DNA of 14,212 nucleotides from JBDSYA01 sp039925865. Its GTDB lineage: Bacteria > Bacteroidota > Ignavibacteria > Tepidaquicellales > Tepidaquicellaceae. The notes under the pieces are model-generated. The model saw only the letters and a list, made by a program, of their open reading frames with translations. It did no database searches and had not been told where the DNA came from. The position numbers were made by a program, and so were the translations under genes. Where the stretch lies: assembly GCA_039925865.1 (NCBI GenBank), contig JBDSYA010000245.1:1-14212 (forward strand). Reading direction: 5' to 3'. Positions 7,987-14,212 of this stretch are shown here, in pieces. Positions within the stretch are counted from its first letter, which is position 1; the number at the start of each line of letters is the position of its first letter.

Positions 7987-9135
7987 TTAATTTTTCACAA
8001 TACGGTAAATTTTATCATCACCATTCCTTTCAGTACCCCTGCCGTCTCTATTACTTGTTGAGAAATAAATTGCACCGTCCGGACCTTCAGCAATATCCCT
8101 GATCCTTCCGAAATCAACTTCCTTCAGTAATTCACTTGAAATAACTTTAACGGGATCGGCTTCATCAACAATCACTCTCATGATACCATTTCCCCTAAGA
8201 CATCCGAAAAAAAAATTATTTTTGTACTGAGCAATTGAATCTGATTTATAAAACATCCCTGAAGCAGGAGCAATAGCAGGAGTATATTCGAGAACGGGAG
8301 ATATCATACTTTCGTTTTTTTCTTTATGTGAAACAACAGGCCATCCGTAATTTCCACCCTTCACTATTACATTCACTTCATCACCGCCACCGGGACCGTC
8401 AAATCCGGAAGGCCCGTGTTCAGTTGAATAAAGTATATTTTTATCAGGATACCAGTCTATGCCTTGTGGATTTCTGTGTCCGTAACTCCATACCGGATTT
8501 TTTGGAAACGGATTGTCAGCAGGTATTGTGCCGTCTGAATTAATTCTTAAAATTTTTCCGTAAAGAGAATTAACATCCTGAGCAGACTGACGATTTCCCG
8601 CATCTCCGGTTGTTATGTAAAGCTTATTGTCCGGTCCGAATCTCAGCCTGCATCCGGCATGATATTTTTCAGCCGGAAGTCCGTCGAGAAGAATTTTTTC
8701 TCCTGTCAGGCTGTCACCATTATCTTTGTATTTGACAACTTTGACAACTAACGTTCCGCCTTTGTCATATGCGTAGCTCACATAAATAAATTTGTTAGAG
8801 CTGTAGTTTGGATCTATTGCAAGACCCATCAGACCTTCTTCACCTCCGGAAGAAACATCTTTGAATATTTTTAATGGCTTCTCCAAAAGATTACCCGCAC
8901 GGAAAATTCTTAGTTTGCCGTTTCTCTCCGTGATAAGCATTCGATCCTTATCGGTAAAAGCAATGCTCCATGGCACATAAAGCCCGATAGCTACCACCTC
9001 AATTTTTATTGGTACTTCCGAAGCTGAAGTCTGAGGGACTGTTTCTTTCTTAACGTATTCTTCGCGGGTAGAAGATGGCTTGCATGACATTCCCAGATTT
9101 ACCAGAAATAAAAACAGCACAAAAGATTTTTTCAA
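7987..9135 (-). CDS. PQQ-type sorbosone/glucose dehydrogenase family lipoprotein (aldose sugar dehydrogenase)
   Basis: 382 residues, a typical length for the soluble quinoprotein glucose dehydrogenase/YliI family, which oxidises aldoses with PQQ in the periplasm. The signal ends L-G-M-S-C with Cys18 as the likely lipid anchor (lipobox slightly off consensus). Six-bladed propeller motifs in order: VPWSIAFTDKDRMLITERNG (54-73), G-G-E-E-G-L-M-G-L-A (97-106), H-A-G-C-R-L-R-F-G-P-D (159-169) with the presumed catalytic base His159 and Arg163, T-T-G-D (175-178), W-S-Y-G-H-R-N-P-Q-G (216-225), S-T-E-H-G-P (237-242), G-G-D-E-V-N (250-255), N-Y-G-W-P (262-266), R-G-N-G-I-M-R-V (314-321). All are conserved, so it looks active, if PQQ is available; no PQQ genes are here. 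It begins 43 bases after hutI and may be co-transcribed. The physiological sugar and electron acceptor are unknown. Its 3' end is almost in contact with the convergent membrane gene. Confidence 0.9.
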   Translation of the reverse strand: MKKSFVLFLFLVNLGMSCKPSSTREEYVKKETVPQTSASEVPIKIEVVAIGLYVPWSIAFTDKDRMLITERNGKLRIFRAGNLLEKPLKIFKDVSSGGEEGLMGLAIDPNYSSNKFIYVSYAYDKGGTLVVKVVKYKDNGDSLTGEKILLDGLPAEKYHAGCRLRFGPDNKLYITTGDAGNRQSAQDVNSLYGKILRINSDGTIPADNPFPKNPVWSYGHRNPQGIDWYPDKNILYSTEHGPSGFDGPGGGDEVNVIVKGGNYGWPVVSHKEKNESMISPVLEYTPAIAPASGMFYKSDSIAQYKNNFFFGCLRGNGIMRVIVDEADPVKVISSELLKEVDFGRIRDIAEGPDGAIYFSTSNRDGRGTERNGDDKIYRIVKN

Positions 9136-9178
9136 AGTATTTAAAATTTATTTTTCAAACAATCAAATTACAAAAAAT

Positions 9179-10462
9179 TTACACTGCACTATGAACTATC
9201 CTACCTTTCTTTATTACAGTTTCAATATTATTGACTGCAAAATTGTATATGAGATATTTATAAGAAGGCATATCAAAGATCACCAGGTCTGCCTGCTTGC
9301 CGGTCTCGAGACTTCCAACTTTTTTTTCCATATTCAAAGCAAATGCCGAGTTAATTGTTACGGCATTTATAATTTCCTCAGCACTCATTTTTAATTTAAG
9401 TGAAGCCAGTGACATTATCATCTGAAGATTTTCAGTCATGCAGCTCCCGGGATTAAAATCAGTAGCAAGCGCCACAGGAATGTTATTTTTTATCAGATCC
9501 CTGGCGGGCGGATATTGTATGTTCAAAAAATATGAAACTCCCGGAAGCAGTGTGGCAATGATCTTCCGGTTTTTAGGATCTTTATTATATAATGCAAGCT
9601 TTACAATGTCTTCCTGTTTTAAAACTTCAAGATGGTCTGCAGAAACTGCTTTGAATTTAATAGCAATATCTATTCCACCTATTGAATTGAACTGATCTGT
9701 GTGTAACTTAGGAATTAATCCAAACCTTTCGCCAATAGAAAATATTTTTTCGGCATCCTTACAGTCAAAATAATTTTCTTCAATAAATATATCAATAAAA
9801 TCTGCAAGCTTTCTTTTAGCTATCAACGGGATCATATTCGTGCAAATTTCTGATATGTATTCACTTTTAATTTTATCAGGCGGAATCGAATGTGCGCCAA
9901 GGTATGTGGAAATAATATCGAGCCCAAATTCATTTTCTGCATTAAGCTCTTTTAAGATCTCCAGAATTTTTATTTCAGTTCCGATATCTAATCCATAACC
10001 GGATTTTCCTTCAATTGTGGTTACTCCGTATCTTACAAACTTTTTTAATCTGTCTTTCGCAATATCTTTTAATATATTTTTGGGAGTTTTGCGAACAGCT
10101 TCAACGGTAGAAGCAATTCCTCCACCTGCTTTTGCAATTTCCTGATATGTTTTTCCAGCAAGCCGCATTTCATACTCGTCTTCCCTGGAGCCGGAGAATA
10201 CAAAATGTGTATGCGAGTCAATGAAGCCGGGCATAATGATTTTTTTGCTGCCATCAATAATTTCGTATGATTTCGTTTTATTTTGTCCAAGAAATTTTTT
10301 CAGTTCGGATTCATTACCAATGAATGAGATCTTATCATCCTCTGTGAAGATGTTTGCATTCTCAATCAAACCAATGTCAGATTGCTTTTTACCCGATTTG
10401 GGATATTTGGTTTTGTTGGTGCACGTAACCAGTTGACGGATATTCTTTATTAAAATGGACAT
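9179..10462 (-). CDS. hutI: imidazolonepropionase
   Basis: 427 residues, close to the usual HutI length (~405-420). HutI hydrolyses 4-imidazolone-5-propionate to N-formimino-glutamate in histidine breakdown (cytosolic, metal-dependent amidohydrolase). Visible features: metal ligands H84 and H86 in PGFIDSHTHFVFSGSREDEY, the substrate-binding region M-R-L-A-G-K-T-Y-Q-E-I-A (99-110), G-G-G-I-A-S-T-V (113-120), E-G-K-S-G-Y-G-L (151-158), G-A-H-S-I-P (189-194), metal/catalytic L-H-T-D-Q (253-257), S-A-D-H-L-E (274-279), and metal Asp335 in L-A-T-D-F-N-P-G-S. The C-terminus has the G-x-L-x-x-G-K-Q-A-D-L-V-I-F tail of the superfamily. All key residues are present. No hutH, hutU or hutG lies in the window, so the pathway genes are scattered or lie elsewhere. 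A terminator hairpin just upstream suggests its own promoter at about 10463-10540. Confidence 0.95.
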   Translation of the reverse strand: MSILIKNIRQLVTCTNKTKYPKSGKKQSDIGLIENANIFTEDDKISFIGNESELKKFLGQNKTKSYEIIDGSKKIIMPGFIDSHTHFVFSGSREDEYEMRLAGKTYQEIAKAGGGIASTVEAVRKTPKNILKDIAKDRLKKFVRYGVTTIEGKSGYGLDIGTEIKILEILKELNAENEFGLDIISTYLGAHSIPPDKIKSEYISEICTNMIPLIAKRKLADFIDIFIEENYFDCKDAEKIFSIGERFGLIPKLHTDQFNSIGGIDIAIKFKAVSADHLEVLKQEDIVKLALYNKDPKNRKIIATLLPGVSYFLNIQYPPARDLIKNNIPVALATDFNPGSCMTENLQMIMSLASLKLKMSAEEIINAVTINSAFALNMEKKVGSLETGKQADLVIFDMPSYKYLIYNFAVNNIETVIKKGRIVHSAV

Positions 10463-10491
10463 TTAATAATCTATGATGTTTTGAAATTTAC

Positions 10492-10520
10492 CTGATTGCA
10501 AAACTTATTCCTGCAATCAG
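10492..10520. promoter_or_regulatory. 9-bp inverted repeat upstream of hutI
   Basis: CTGATTGCA (10492-10500) and TGCAATCAG (10512-10520) are perfect reverse complements separated by 11 bases, 30 bases upstream of the hutI start. No T-run follows on either strand, so a terminator is unlikely. It could be an operator or a leader hairpin for hutI. The regulator is unknown. Confidence 0.4.
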
Positions 10521-10529
10521 AAATATCAA

Positions 10530-10569
10530 ACAAAAATAACAAACCCCAAACTTCAAAAGAAATTCGGGG
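10530..10569 (-). terminator. intrinsic terminator of the ABC ATPase gene
   Basis: Read on the minus strand, CCCCGAATTTC pairs with GAAGTTTGGGG across a TTTT loop (10569 to 10544): eleven pairs including two G-U wobbles. A T-rich tail follows (TTTGTTATTTTTG, 10543 to about 10531). It lies 25 bases after the stop of the ATPase gene. The + strand version has two mismatches, so the orientation is clear. It separates the ATPase transcript from hutI. Confidence 0.8.
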
Positions 10570-10594
10570 CGGTTTTTATTATCATTATTTAATT

Positions 10595-11602
10595 TTAGAC
10601 AGCTGATGCAACGTACATTTCTTTCAGCTTATCAATTTCATTATATCTCCAGCAAGCAGATGTGTGACCGGGCTCTACCTGGAAAAGCGGAGGCTGTTCT
10701 GACCAGCATTTTTCAATTGCAAAAATACATCGGGTACAAAAGTGACAACCTTTAGGATAATTTGTCGGGGGCGGTACATTGCCTTCGATAGTAGATAACC
10801 GCGATTTACTCTTACTCAATTTCGGGATCGAATTTAATAAACCTATTGTGTATGGATGTTTTGGATTATAAAATATCTGATCAACATTTCCGTATTCAGC
10901 AACCTTAGAAGCATACATTACTGCAACTCTTGTTGAAACCTCCGCAATAACTCCAAGATCATGTGTGATCATGATCACTCCCATTCCTAATTCTTTCTGA
11001 AGCCTGTTTATAAGCTCAAGTATCTGCGCCTGCACTGTCACATCAAGAGCTGTTGTTGGTTCATCAGCGATTAAAATTTCAGGATTACAGGATAAAGCCA
11101 TTGCTATCATAATCCTTTGACGCATTCCGCCTGAAAGCTGGTGCGGATATTCATGATATCTTTGCTCGGGAGCCGGAATTCCTACTAGTTTTAACATCTC
11201 GAGTCCTTTTTGTTTTGCAGCCGACTTTGAAAGTTTCTGATGAAGAATGACAGCTTCTTCGATCTGATCGCCACAGGTAAATACTGGATTCAGCGAAGTC
11301 ATTGGTTCCTGAAATATCATTCCAATATCGTTGCCTCTTATATCCTGCATTTCTCTTTCTGTAACTTTCAGTATGTCTTTTCCTTTGAAAAGTATTTCAC
11401 CTCCTACGATTTTTCCCGGTGGTTCTGCGATAAGTCTCATGATCGACAGCGCCGATACACTTTTACCGCAACCTGATTCACCAACCACGCCAAGTGTTTC
11501 ACCTTTATCAATATAGAAACTGACATCATCAACTGCCTTTGCCACTCCGTCATCCGTATAGAAATATGTTTTGAGATTCTTAACTTCTAAAAGTCTTGAC
11601 AT
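10595..11602 (-). CDS. oligopeptide/dipeptide ABC transporter ATP-binding protein (OppD/DppD type)
   Basis: 335 residues, the usual length for OppD/DppD. Walker A G-E-S-G-C-G-K-S (41-48), Q-loop I-F-Q-E-P (96-100), signature L-S-G-G-M-R-Q-R (156-163), Walker B I-L-I-A-D-E-P (176-182), D-loop A-L-D (185-187) and switch His214 are all intact. The C-terminal oligo_HPY extension has N-P-K-H-P-Y-T (247-253) and a cysteine cluster C286, C289, C292, C299 and C317, the pattern often linked to an iron-sulfur cluster in this subfamily. It would energise import of peptides or a similar solute, paired with an OppF-like ATPase, two permeases and a binding protein. None of these is in the window: downstream is a terminator and hutI, upstream a long gap. 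A strong Shine-Dalgarno AAGGAG (11614-11609) sits 6 bases before the ATG, rare among genes here. Substrate cannot be told. Confidence 0.95.
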   Translation of the reverse strand: MSRLLEVKNLKTYFYTDDGVAKAVDDVSFYIDKGETLGVVGESGCGKSVSALSIMRLIAEPPGKIVGGEILFKGKDILKVTEREMQDIRGNDIGMIFQEPMTSLNPVFTCGDQIEEAVILHQKLSKSAAKQKGLEMLKLVGIPAPEQRYHEYPHQLSGGMRQRIMIAMALSCNPEILIADEPTTALDVTVQAQILELINRLQKELGMGVIMITHDLGVIAEVSTRVAVMYASKVAEYGNVDQIFYNPKHPYTIGLLNSIPKLSKSKSRLSTIEGNVPPPTNYPKGCHFCTRCIFAIEKCWSEQPPLFQVEPGHTSACWRYNEIDKLKEMYVASAV

Positions 11603-11608
11603 TCATTG

Positions 11609-11614
11609 CTCCTT
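11609..11614 (-). promoter_or_regulatory. strong Shine-Dalgarno site of the ABC ATPase
   Basis: AAGGAG on the minus strand, 6 bases before the ATG at 11602-11600. It fixes this start over the out-of-frame ATG at 11606. Most other genes in the window lack such a site. Confidence 0.8.
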
Positions 11615-11689
11615 ATTAAAATGGTTCCAAGTTAATTTAATTCTGTATTTGTTTCAATTAATATTCGTTATTCATTATAGGGGTGTGAT

Positions 11690-11732
11690 AACTCGATAGA
11701 AATGTCAGTAATATAACTCAATAGAAATGTCA
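11690..11732 (+). repeat. two direct copies of the element end motif, left end
   Basis: AACTCGATAGAAATGTCA (11690-11707) and AACTCAATAGAAATGTCA (11715-11732) differ by one base and are spaced by 25 bases. They match the inverted copies at the right end (12083-12126). They are probably transposase binding sites. Confidence 0.8.
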
Positions 11733-11792
11733 GTAAAATATTAAATTGAAGACGTCCCAAGAAAAGGAGTTTTCAATGAATGGAGACTGACA

Positions 11793-12016
11793 ATGAGTCA
11801 ACAAGAAGTTGAGAGATTGAGTTTGATAAATCAGGTGATGAATAAAAAGATAATGTTCATTTGTTTCAATCAACAGAAATTAAAATATGAAATGCTAACA
11901 GGGAAAAAGCAAAGCAGCCGTACAAATTTAGAAAATTACCAAATGATCATCCTAGGAGAAGAATGAACAATCAAATGTCGGGGAGTAAAAAATTATACCT
12001 AACTACTTCAACGTAA
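11793..12016 (+). pseudogene. degraded transposase remnant (N- and C-terminal fragments)
   Basis: From the ATG at 11793, preceded by GGAG at 11782-11785, the reading is MSQQEVERLSLINQVMNKKI. This looks like the start of transposases whose N-terminus is followed by a helix-turn-helix (normally T-Q-x-E-A-A-E-x-L-G-L-S). Here the helix-turn-helix is absent: the frame continues with unrelated residues to a TGA at 11964-11966. A second frame, open from 11891 to the TAA at 12014-12016, reads A-K-Q-P-Y-K-F-R-K-L-P-N-D-H-P-R-R-R and resembles the basic tail with a D/N-H-P-W-R motif that ends the same transposase group. So the middle of the gene, including the DDE catalytic core, has been deleted. It cannot make an active transposase. 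The pieces are short, so the family call is moderate; the matching element ends around them support it. Confidence 0.6.
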
Positions 12017-12055
12017 CTTCAGTCGGGCTAAGCCCTCCTTCCGTTACGTTGAAGT
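12005..12055. terminator. strong two-part hairpin inside the element, after the transposase stop
   Basis: CTTCAACGTAAC (12006-12017) and GTTACGTTGAAG (12043-12054) are perfect 12-bp reverse complements; an extra A-T pair sits outside. The loop holds a second small hairpin GGGCT-A-AGCCC (12025-12035). The + strand side is followed by TTTT. It overlaps the stop codon of the transposase tail, so it probably ended transposase transcription or blocked read-through. Confidence 0.6.
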
Positions 12056-12082
12056 TTTACATTCATTTAAAAATAAAAAGTA

Positions 12083-12126
12083 TGACATTTCAATTGAGTT
12101 CAAAGACATGAAATTTCTAAAGAGTT
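12083..12126 (-). repeat. two inverted copies of the element end motif, right end
   Basis: On the minus strand AACTCTTTAGAAATTTCA (12126-12109) and AACTCAATTGAAATGTCA (12100-12083), spaced 26 bases, repeat the left-end motif. The inner copy is closest to the left-end copies; the outer one has drifted more. Confidence 0.75.
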
Positions 12127-12132
12127 ATCACA

Positions 12133-12399
12133 ATAAAATTATATTTAACAATCATTTATAATGAGATATCTGTATTTATTAAATTGCCATGGTCAGAATT
12201 CTACAATTGAGCAAATTTTTGTTTGGATAAGCAGATCATTAAATCTAGTTTTGAATAAACTTTTAAATAAATATTTTAAAAGCATCCTTTATGGAAAAAT
12301 GAGAAACGGCAAATCGTAATAGTAAATGATTTTGAATTTAGAATTTTGGATTATCGATCTAAAATCCAAAATCTAAAATTTAGCATGTTCCTCTCGTAA
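12133..12399. other. gene-poor spacer after the element remnant
   Basis: No recognisable gene. One short + frame, 12161-12319 (52 residues, MRYLYLLNCHGQNSTIEQI...), begins 28 bases after the element; its composition (Leu, Asn, Lys) is what random AT-rich DNA gives and I see no motif, so I do not call it a gene. An imperfect inverted repeat lies at 12335-12353 and 12363-12381 (AATTTAGAATTTTGGATT against AATCCAAAATCTAAAATT), able to form an A/T-rich stem with a 9-base loop. Confidence 0.4.
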
Positions 12400-12437
12400 T
12401 AAAACCCCGGTGGTTCGTAATCGCTGCCGGGGTTTTA
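12400..12437. terminator. strong bidirectional hairpin terminator with no gene before it
   Basis: TAAAACCCCGG (12400-12410) and CCGGGGTTTTA (12427-12437) are perfect 11-bp reverse complements around a 16-base loop. The stem has a GC core with A-run and T-run ends, as an intrinsic terminator would have in either direction. There is no intact gene upstream on the + strand and none on the minus strand between it and the lipoprotein gene, so what it terminates is unclear. It may be a relic of a lost gene, a leader attenuator for the lipoprotein gene, or the end of a small RNA. Confidence 0.65.
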
Positions 12438-12441
12438 CCAT

Positions 12442-12470
12442 TCTCTAATTGCTTTGAATCTCTAAGCAAT
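12442..12470. promoter_or_regulatory. small symmetrical motif upstream of the lipoprotein gene
   Basis: ATTGCTT (12448-12454) and AAGCAAT (12464-12470) are reverse complements with a 9-base gap. TCTCTAA also occurs directly repeated at 12442 and 12459. It is 45 bases before the start codon and could be an operator, or chance in AT-rich DNA. Confidence 0.25.
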
Positions 12471-12514
12471 AAACCATATTTTCAGTAAAATTAAAAATAT
12501 CAGAAGGGAAATTA

Positions 12515-13573
12515 ATGTCTAAGATAAAAAATATTAAATCTTTACTTACAGCAGTTTTAATTTTGTCAATGTTTTGGTCACATGGATGCGGAAACAAAGA
12601 GGAAGGCACAGGCGACAAAAAAACAAATGAAAATAAATCGGCTGCAGGGAATTCAGATCTAATTAAAAAAGATGATAAAGGCACGAGAGTTTCATTGGTT
12701 TTAAAGCCGAAGAAAGGTGATATTTTTCATTATAAGATGAATGCAAAAACATCTTCTAAAGAAAAAAGTCCTTTAACCGGTGATAAAGAAGTAACCTCTA
12801 CACAGGATATATTTTATTATTATGCGGAAGAAGTTAACGATGTTGCTTCAAGCGGAATAATCACATATAAAATTAAATTTGACAGTATTACAATAGTTTC
12901 AAGTGCTGCTGAAAAAGATTCTTCAGTTAGTATGACATATAATTCCAACAAAAAAGATTCCGTATATTCGCGCCCTGATTTTATTCAGTATAATTCAATA
13001 ATGAATGAGGAGTTTTTTGCAAGAGTTTCTCCGCAAGGTGAAATATCTGAAGTCTACGGACTCGAAAAGGTTTACCAAAATATGTTCAAATCACTCGGTG
13101 ATACACTCTCTTCGGAGCAAAAAGAAACGCTGAAAGAATCATTTGGTAAAGATGCTATTAAAGCAGTACTTCAGCAGCAATTCCAGATGTTTCCGGAAAA
13201 TGAAGTTTATCAGGATTCGAGCTGGACGCGTTCTTATGAAACACAAATACTGATCTTCCCGGTTAAGAATATTTTAAGTTACAAGTTAAAGCAAATAAAA
13301 GAAGAGAATAATCAGTTTCTTATTGAAATAGAAGGAGAGCTCGCAGTTGAATTCATAGAAAAAGAGATCAAGGAAAAACAAATGACTTATAAAGTTGAAG
13401 ATGTCAAAACAGGAGGCAAGGGAATGATCGTTTACAACCTTTCAGCCGGCTGTGTGGCAAAGAAAGAAACAAGTACAAATATAGATCTGGGCATGAAAAT
13501 TTCGGCAGGTCCACAGTCAGTGAAGACCGTACAAAATGTTATCACTGAATTGAGAGTGGATCTGATAAAATAA
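12515..13573 (+). CDS. predicted lipoprotein of unknown function (possibly DUF6263-like)
   Basis: 352 residues. The signal segment (residues 3-24) ends W-S-H-G-C, with Cys25 the likely lipidated residue; the lipobox is imperfect (His at -2). A charged, low-complexity linker rich in Lys, Glu, Asn and Gly follows (26-55). The folded part from ~58 begins SLVLKPKKGDIFHYKMNAKT, then many strand-like segments: D-I-F-Y-Y-Y-A-E-E-V, I-I-T-Y-K-I-K-F-D-S-I-T-I, N-E-E-F-F-A-R-V-S-P-Q-G-E-I. The middle (170-240) is helical with a Q-Q-Q-F-Q-M-F-P-E motif. The L-x-L-x-x-x-K-G-D-x-x-x-Y-x-M opening recalls the DUF6263 family, but that is from memory. It would sit on a membrane face and has no visible catalytic motif. 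GAAGGGA (12502-12508), 6 bases before the ATG, is a fair ribosome site. upp starts 52 bases downstream. Confidence 0.85.
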   Translation: MSKIKNIKSLLTAVLILSMFWSHGCGNKEEGTGDKKTNENKSAAGNSDLIKKDDKGTRVSLVLKPKKGDIFHYKMNAKTSSKEKSPLTGDKEVTSTQDIFYYYAEEVNDVASSGIITYKIKFDSITIVSSAAEKDSSVSMTYNSNKKDSVYSRPDFIQYNSIMNEEFFARVSPQGEISEVYGLEKVYQNMFKSLGDTLSSEQKETLKESFGKDAIKAVLQQQFQMFPENEVYQDSSWTRSYETQILIFPVKNILSYKLKQIKEENNQFLIEIEGELAVEFIEKEIKEKQMTYKVEDVKTGGKGMIVYNLSAGCVAKKETSTNIDLGMKISAGPQSVKTVQNVITELRVDLIK

Positions 13574-13625
13574 ATTAATTGGTCTTTATAAAAAATATGA
13601 TCTTGTCAGAATTTAACTTTGATAA

Positions 13626-14212
13626 ATGAAGCATCTTAAAATTATAAATCATCCGCTTGTTAAGCATTACCTTTCGATAATGCGCGATAAAAGTACCGGT
13701 AAAGTTGACTTCAAAAACGCCTTAGATAAAATTTCATTTATACTGGCAGCCGAAGCATATTCATCGATAGGCATTGAAAAAAAAATTGTTAATACGCCTT
13801 TTAAAAAAATCAACGGAAGTAAGGTCAATGAGAAAATTGTAATTCTTCCGATCCTGCGCGCGGGACTAGGGTTGACTCAAGGATTTATTGAACTTTATCC
13901 GGAAGTTATAACCAGTCACATTGGTATCTACAGGGATGAAGTGTCATTAAAGCCGGTGAAATATTATTTCCGGTTTCCTAATGTAAAAGATAAGAGCGTG
14001 CTCAATGTAATAATTCTCGATCCAATGATAGCAACAGGCGGAAGCGTTATTTTTACTATTGAATATCTTCTGAACATGGGAATAAAAAAGATAAGCGTTG
14101 TTTCATTGCTCTGCGCTCCCGAAGGAATTAATGCAATTGACAACAGGTTCAATAAAAAAGAGAAAAGATTTATTGAAATTATTACATGCAGCCTTGATGA
14201 AAAGCTTAATGA
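13626..14212 (+). CDS. upp: uracil phosphoribosyltransferase (3' truncated by window end)
   Basis: 195 residues are visible of a usual ~208-215; the frame is open to the window edge. Upp makes UMP from uracil and PRPP in pyrimidine salvage. The match runs through the whole chain: HPLVKHYLSIMRDKSTG at 9-25, I-L-P-I-L-R-A-G-L-G-L (73-83), H-I-G-I-Y-R-D-E (98-105), the PRPP-binding loop L-D-P-M-I-A-T-G-G-S (131-140) and A-P-E-G-I (164-168), then S-L-D-E-K-L-N (189-195). The uracil-binding P-G-L-G-D-A-G-D-R motif should lie just past the edge. Start is the ATG at 13626, giving the usual N-terminus; no Shine-Dalgarno site is obvious. The gap to the lipoprotein gene is 52 bases with no terminator, so co-transcription is possible. 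Confidence 0.95.
   Translation, partial: MKHLKIINHPLVKHYLSIMRDKSTGKVDFKNALDKISFILAAEAYSSIGIEKKIVNTPFKKINGSKVNEKIVILPILRAGLGLTQGFIELYPEVITSHIGIYRDEVSLKPVKYYFRFPNVKDKSVLNVIILDPMIATGGSVIFTIEYLLNMGIKKISVVSLLCAPEGINAIDNRFNKKEKRFIEIITCSLDEKLN

Larger units (their letters stand above)
11684..12132. mobile_element. internally deleted insertion sequence remnant (ISNCY-like), MITE-sized
   Basis: The two ends match: TGTGATAACTC (11684-11694) is the perfect reverse complement of GAGTTATCACA (12122-12132). The match continues inward with TAGAAAT and TCA after short mismatches. Each end carries a second copy of the motif about 25 bases further in. Between them are scraps of a transposase: an intact-looking N-terminus at 11793 and, in another frame, a C-terminal piece ending 12016, with the ~400-residue core missing. 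This is a non-autonomous or dead element of about 449 bp. I found no convincing target-site duplication at the flanks. The family assignment is from the remembered transposase N-terminus (MSQ-x-E-x-x-R-L) and C-terminus (D-H-P-x-R-R) and is tentative. Confidence 0.75.

Noticed and set aside
9080..9394. 104-residue + frame across the hutI and sugar dehydrogenase junction
   Set aside because: Antisense to two solid genes; His/Cys/Phe-rich composition typical of shadow frames.
12005..12055. Integron attC-like site
   Set aside because: The stem is perfectly symmetrical with no unpaired extra bases, the outer boxes do not fit RYYYAAC/GTTRRRY, and it lies inside an insertion-sequence remnant.
11670..12145. 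Target-site duplication flanking the element remnant
   Set aside because: The bases next to the two ends (TATAGGGG on the left, ATAAAATT on the right) do not match; only loose AT-rich similarity is present.
12445..12684. 79-residue minus-strand frame with a hydrophobic stretch
   Set aside because: Antisense to the start of the lipoprotein gene; its hydrophobic part is the complement of the signal and linker coding region.
1..14212. CRISPR array, tRNA, rRNA or toxin-antitoxin/defence cassette
   Set aside because: No regularly spaced repeats, no tRNA-like cloverleaf, no rRNA segments and no recognisable defence protein families were seen.

Overview
The window is AT-rich DNA from a member of the Bacteroidetes/Chlorobi (FCB) group, most likely an Ignavibacteria-type organism. 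The main evidence is a type IX secretion (T9SS) C-terminal sorting domain with the QNFPNPFNPST signature, common in Ignavibacteria and relatives. A PorZ-like T9SS component, several lipoproteins and mostly Shine-Dalgarno-poor starts agree with this. The genes look chromosomal, with one decayed mobile element.

Left part (1-6500, all + strand): the 3' end of an Omp28-like secreted protein with a T9SS sorting domain; a small lipoprotein; a protein with one N-terminal CXXCH haem site followed by an apparent outer-membrane beta-barrel (a Cyc2-like cytochrome-porin layout); a 409-base gap with a strong inverted repeat; then a PorZ-like beta-propeller protein followed closely by a HisA-like isomerase. 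The HisA-like protein is altered in its second phosphate-side catalytic loop.

Middle part (6500-11602): a polytopic GT-C-type membrane glycosyltransferase whose reading frame has no ATG, GTG or TTG start in the right place. It meets, tail to tail with a 4-base gap, a minus-strand block of three genes: an OppD/DppD-type ABC ATPase (most upstream), imidazolonepropionase HutI, and a PQQ-type sugar dehydrogenase lipoprotein. A good terminator hairpin separates the ATPase from hutI; hutI and the dehydrogenase are 43 bases apart and may be co-transcribed.

Right part (11603-14212): a 912-base gap between divergent genes. It holds a roughly 449-bp, internally deleted insertion sequence with matching ends, doubled end motifs and frame-shifted scraps of a transposase, plus a strong hairpin terminator with no gene upstream of it. 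Then come a lipoprotein of unknown function and the 5' part of uracil phosphoribosyltransferase (upp), which runs off the window.

Functionally this is a mixed neighbourhood: cell-envelope and secretion functions (T9SS cargo, PorZ, lipoproteins, possible outer-membrane electron transfer, protein or lipid glycosylation) interspersed with small-molecule metabolism (HisA-like, HutI, sugar dehydrogenase, Upp). No complete defence system, CRISPR array, rRNA or tRNA was seen. The most unusual items are the haem-barrel fusion, the altered HisA-like enzyme, the start-less glycosyltransferase and the MITE-like element remnant.
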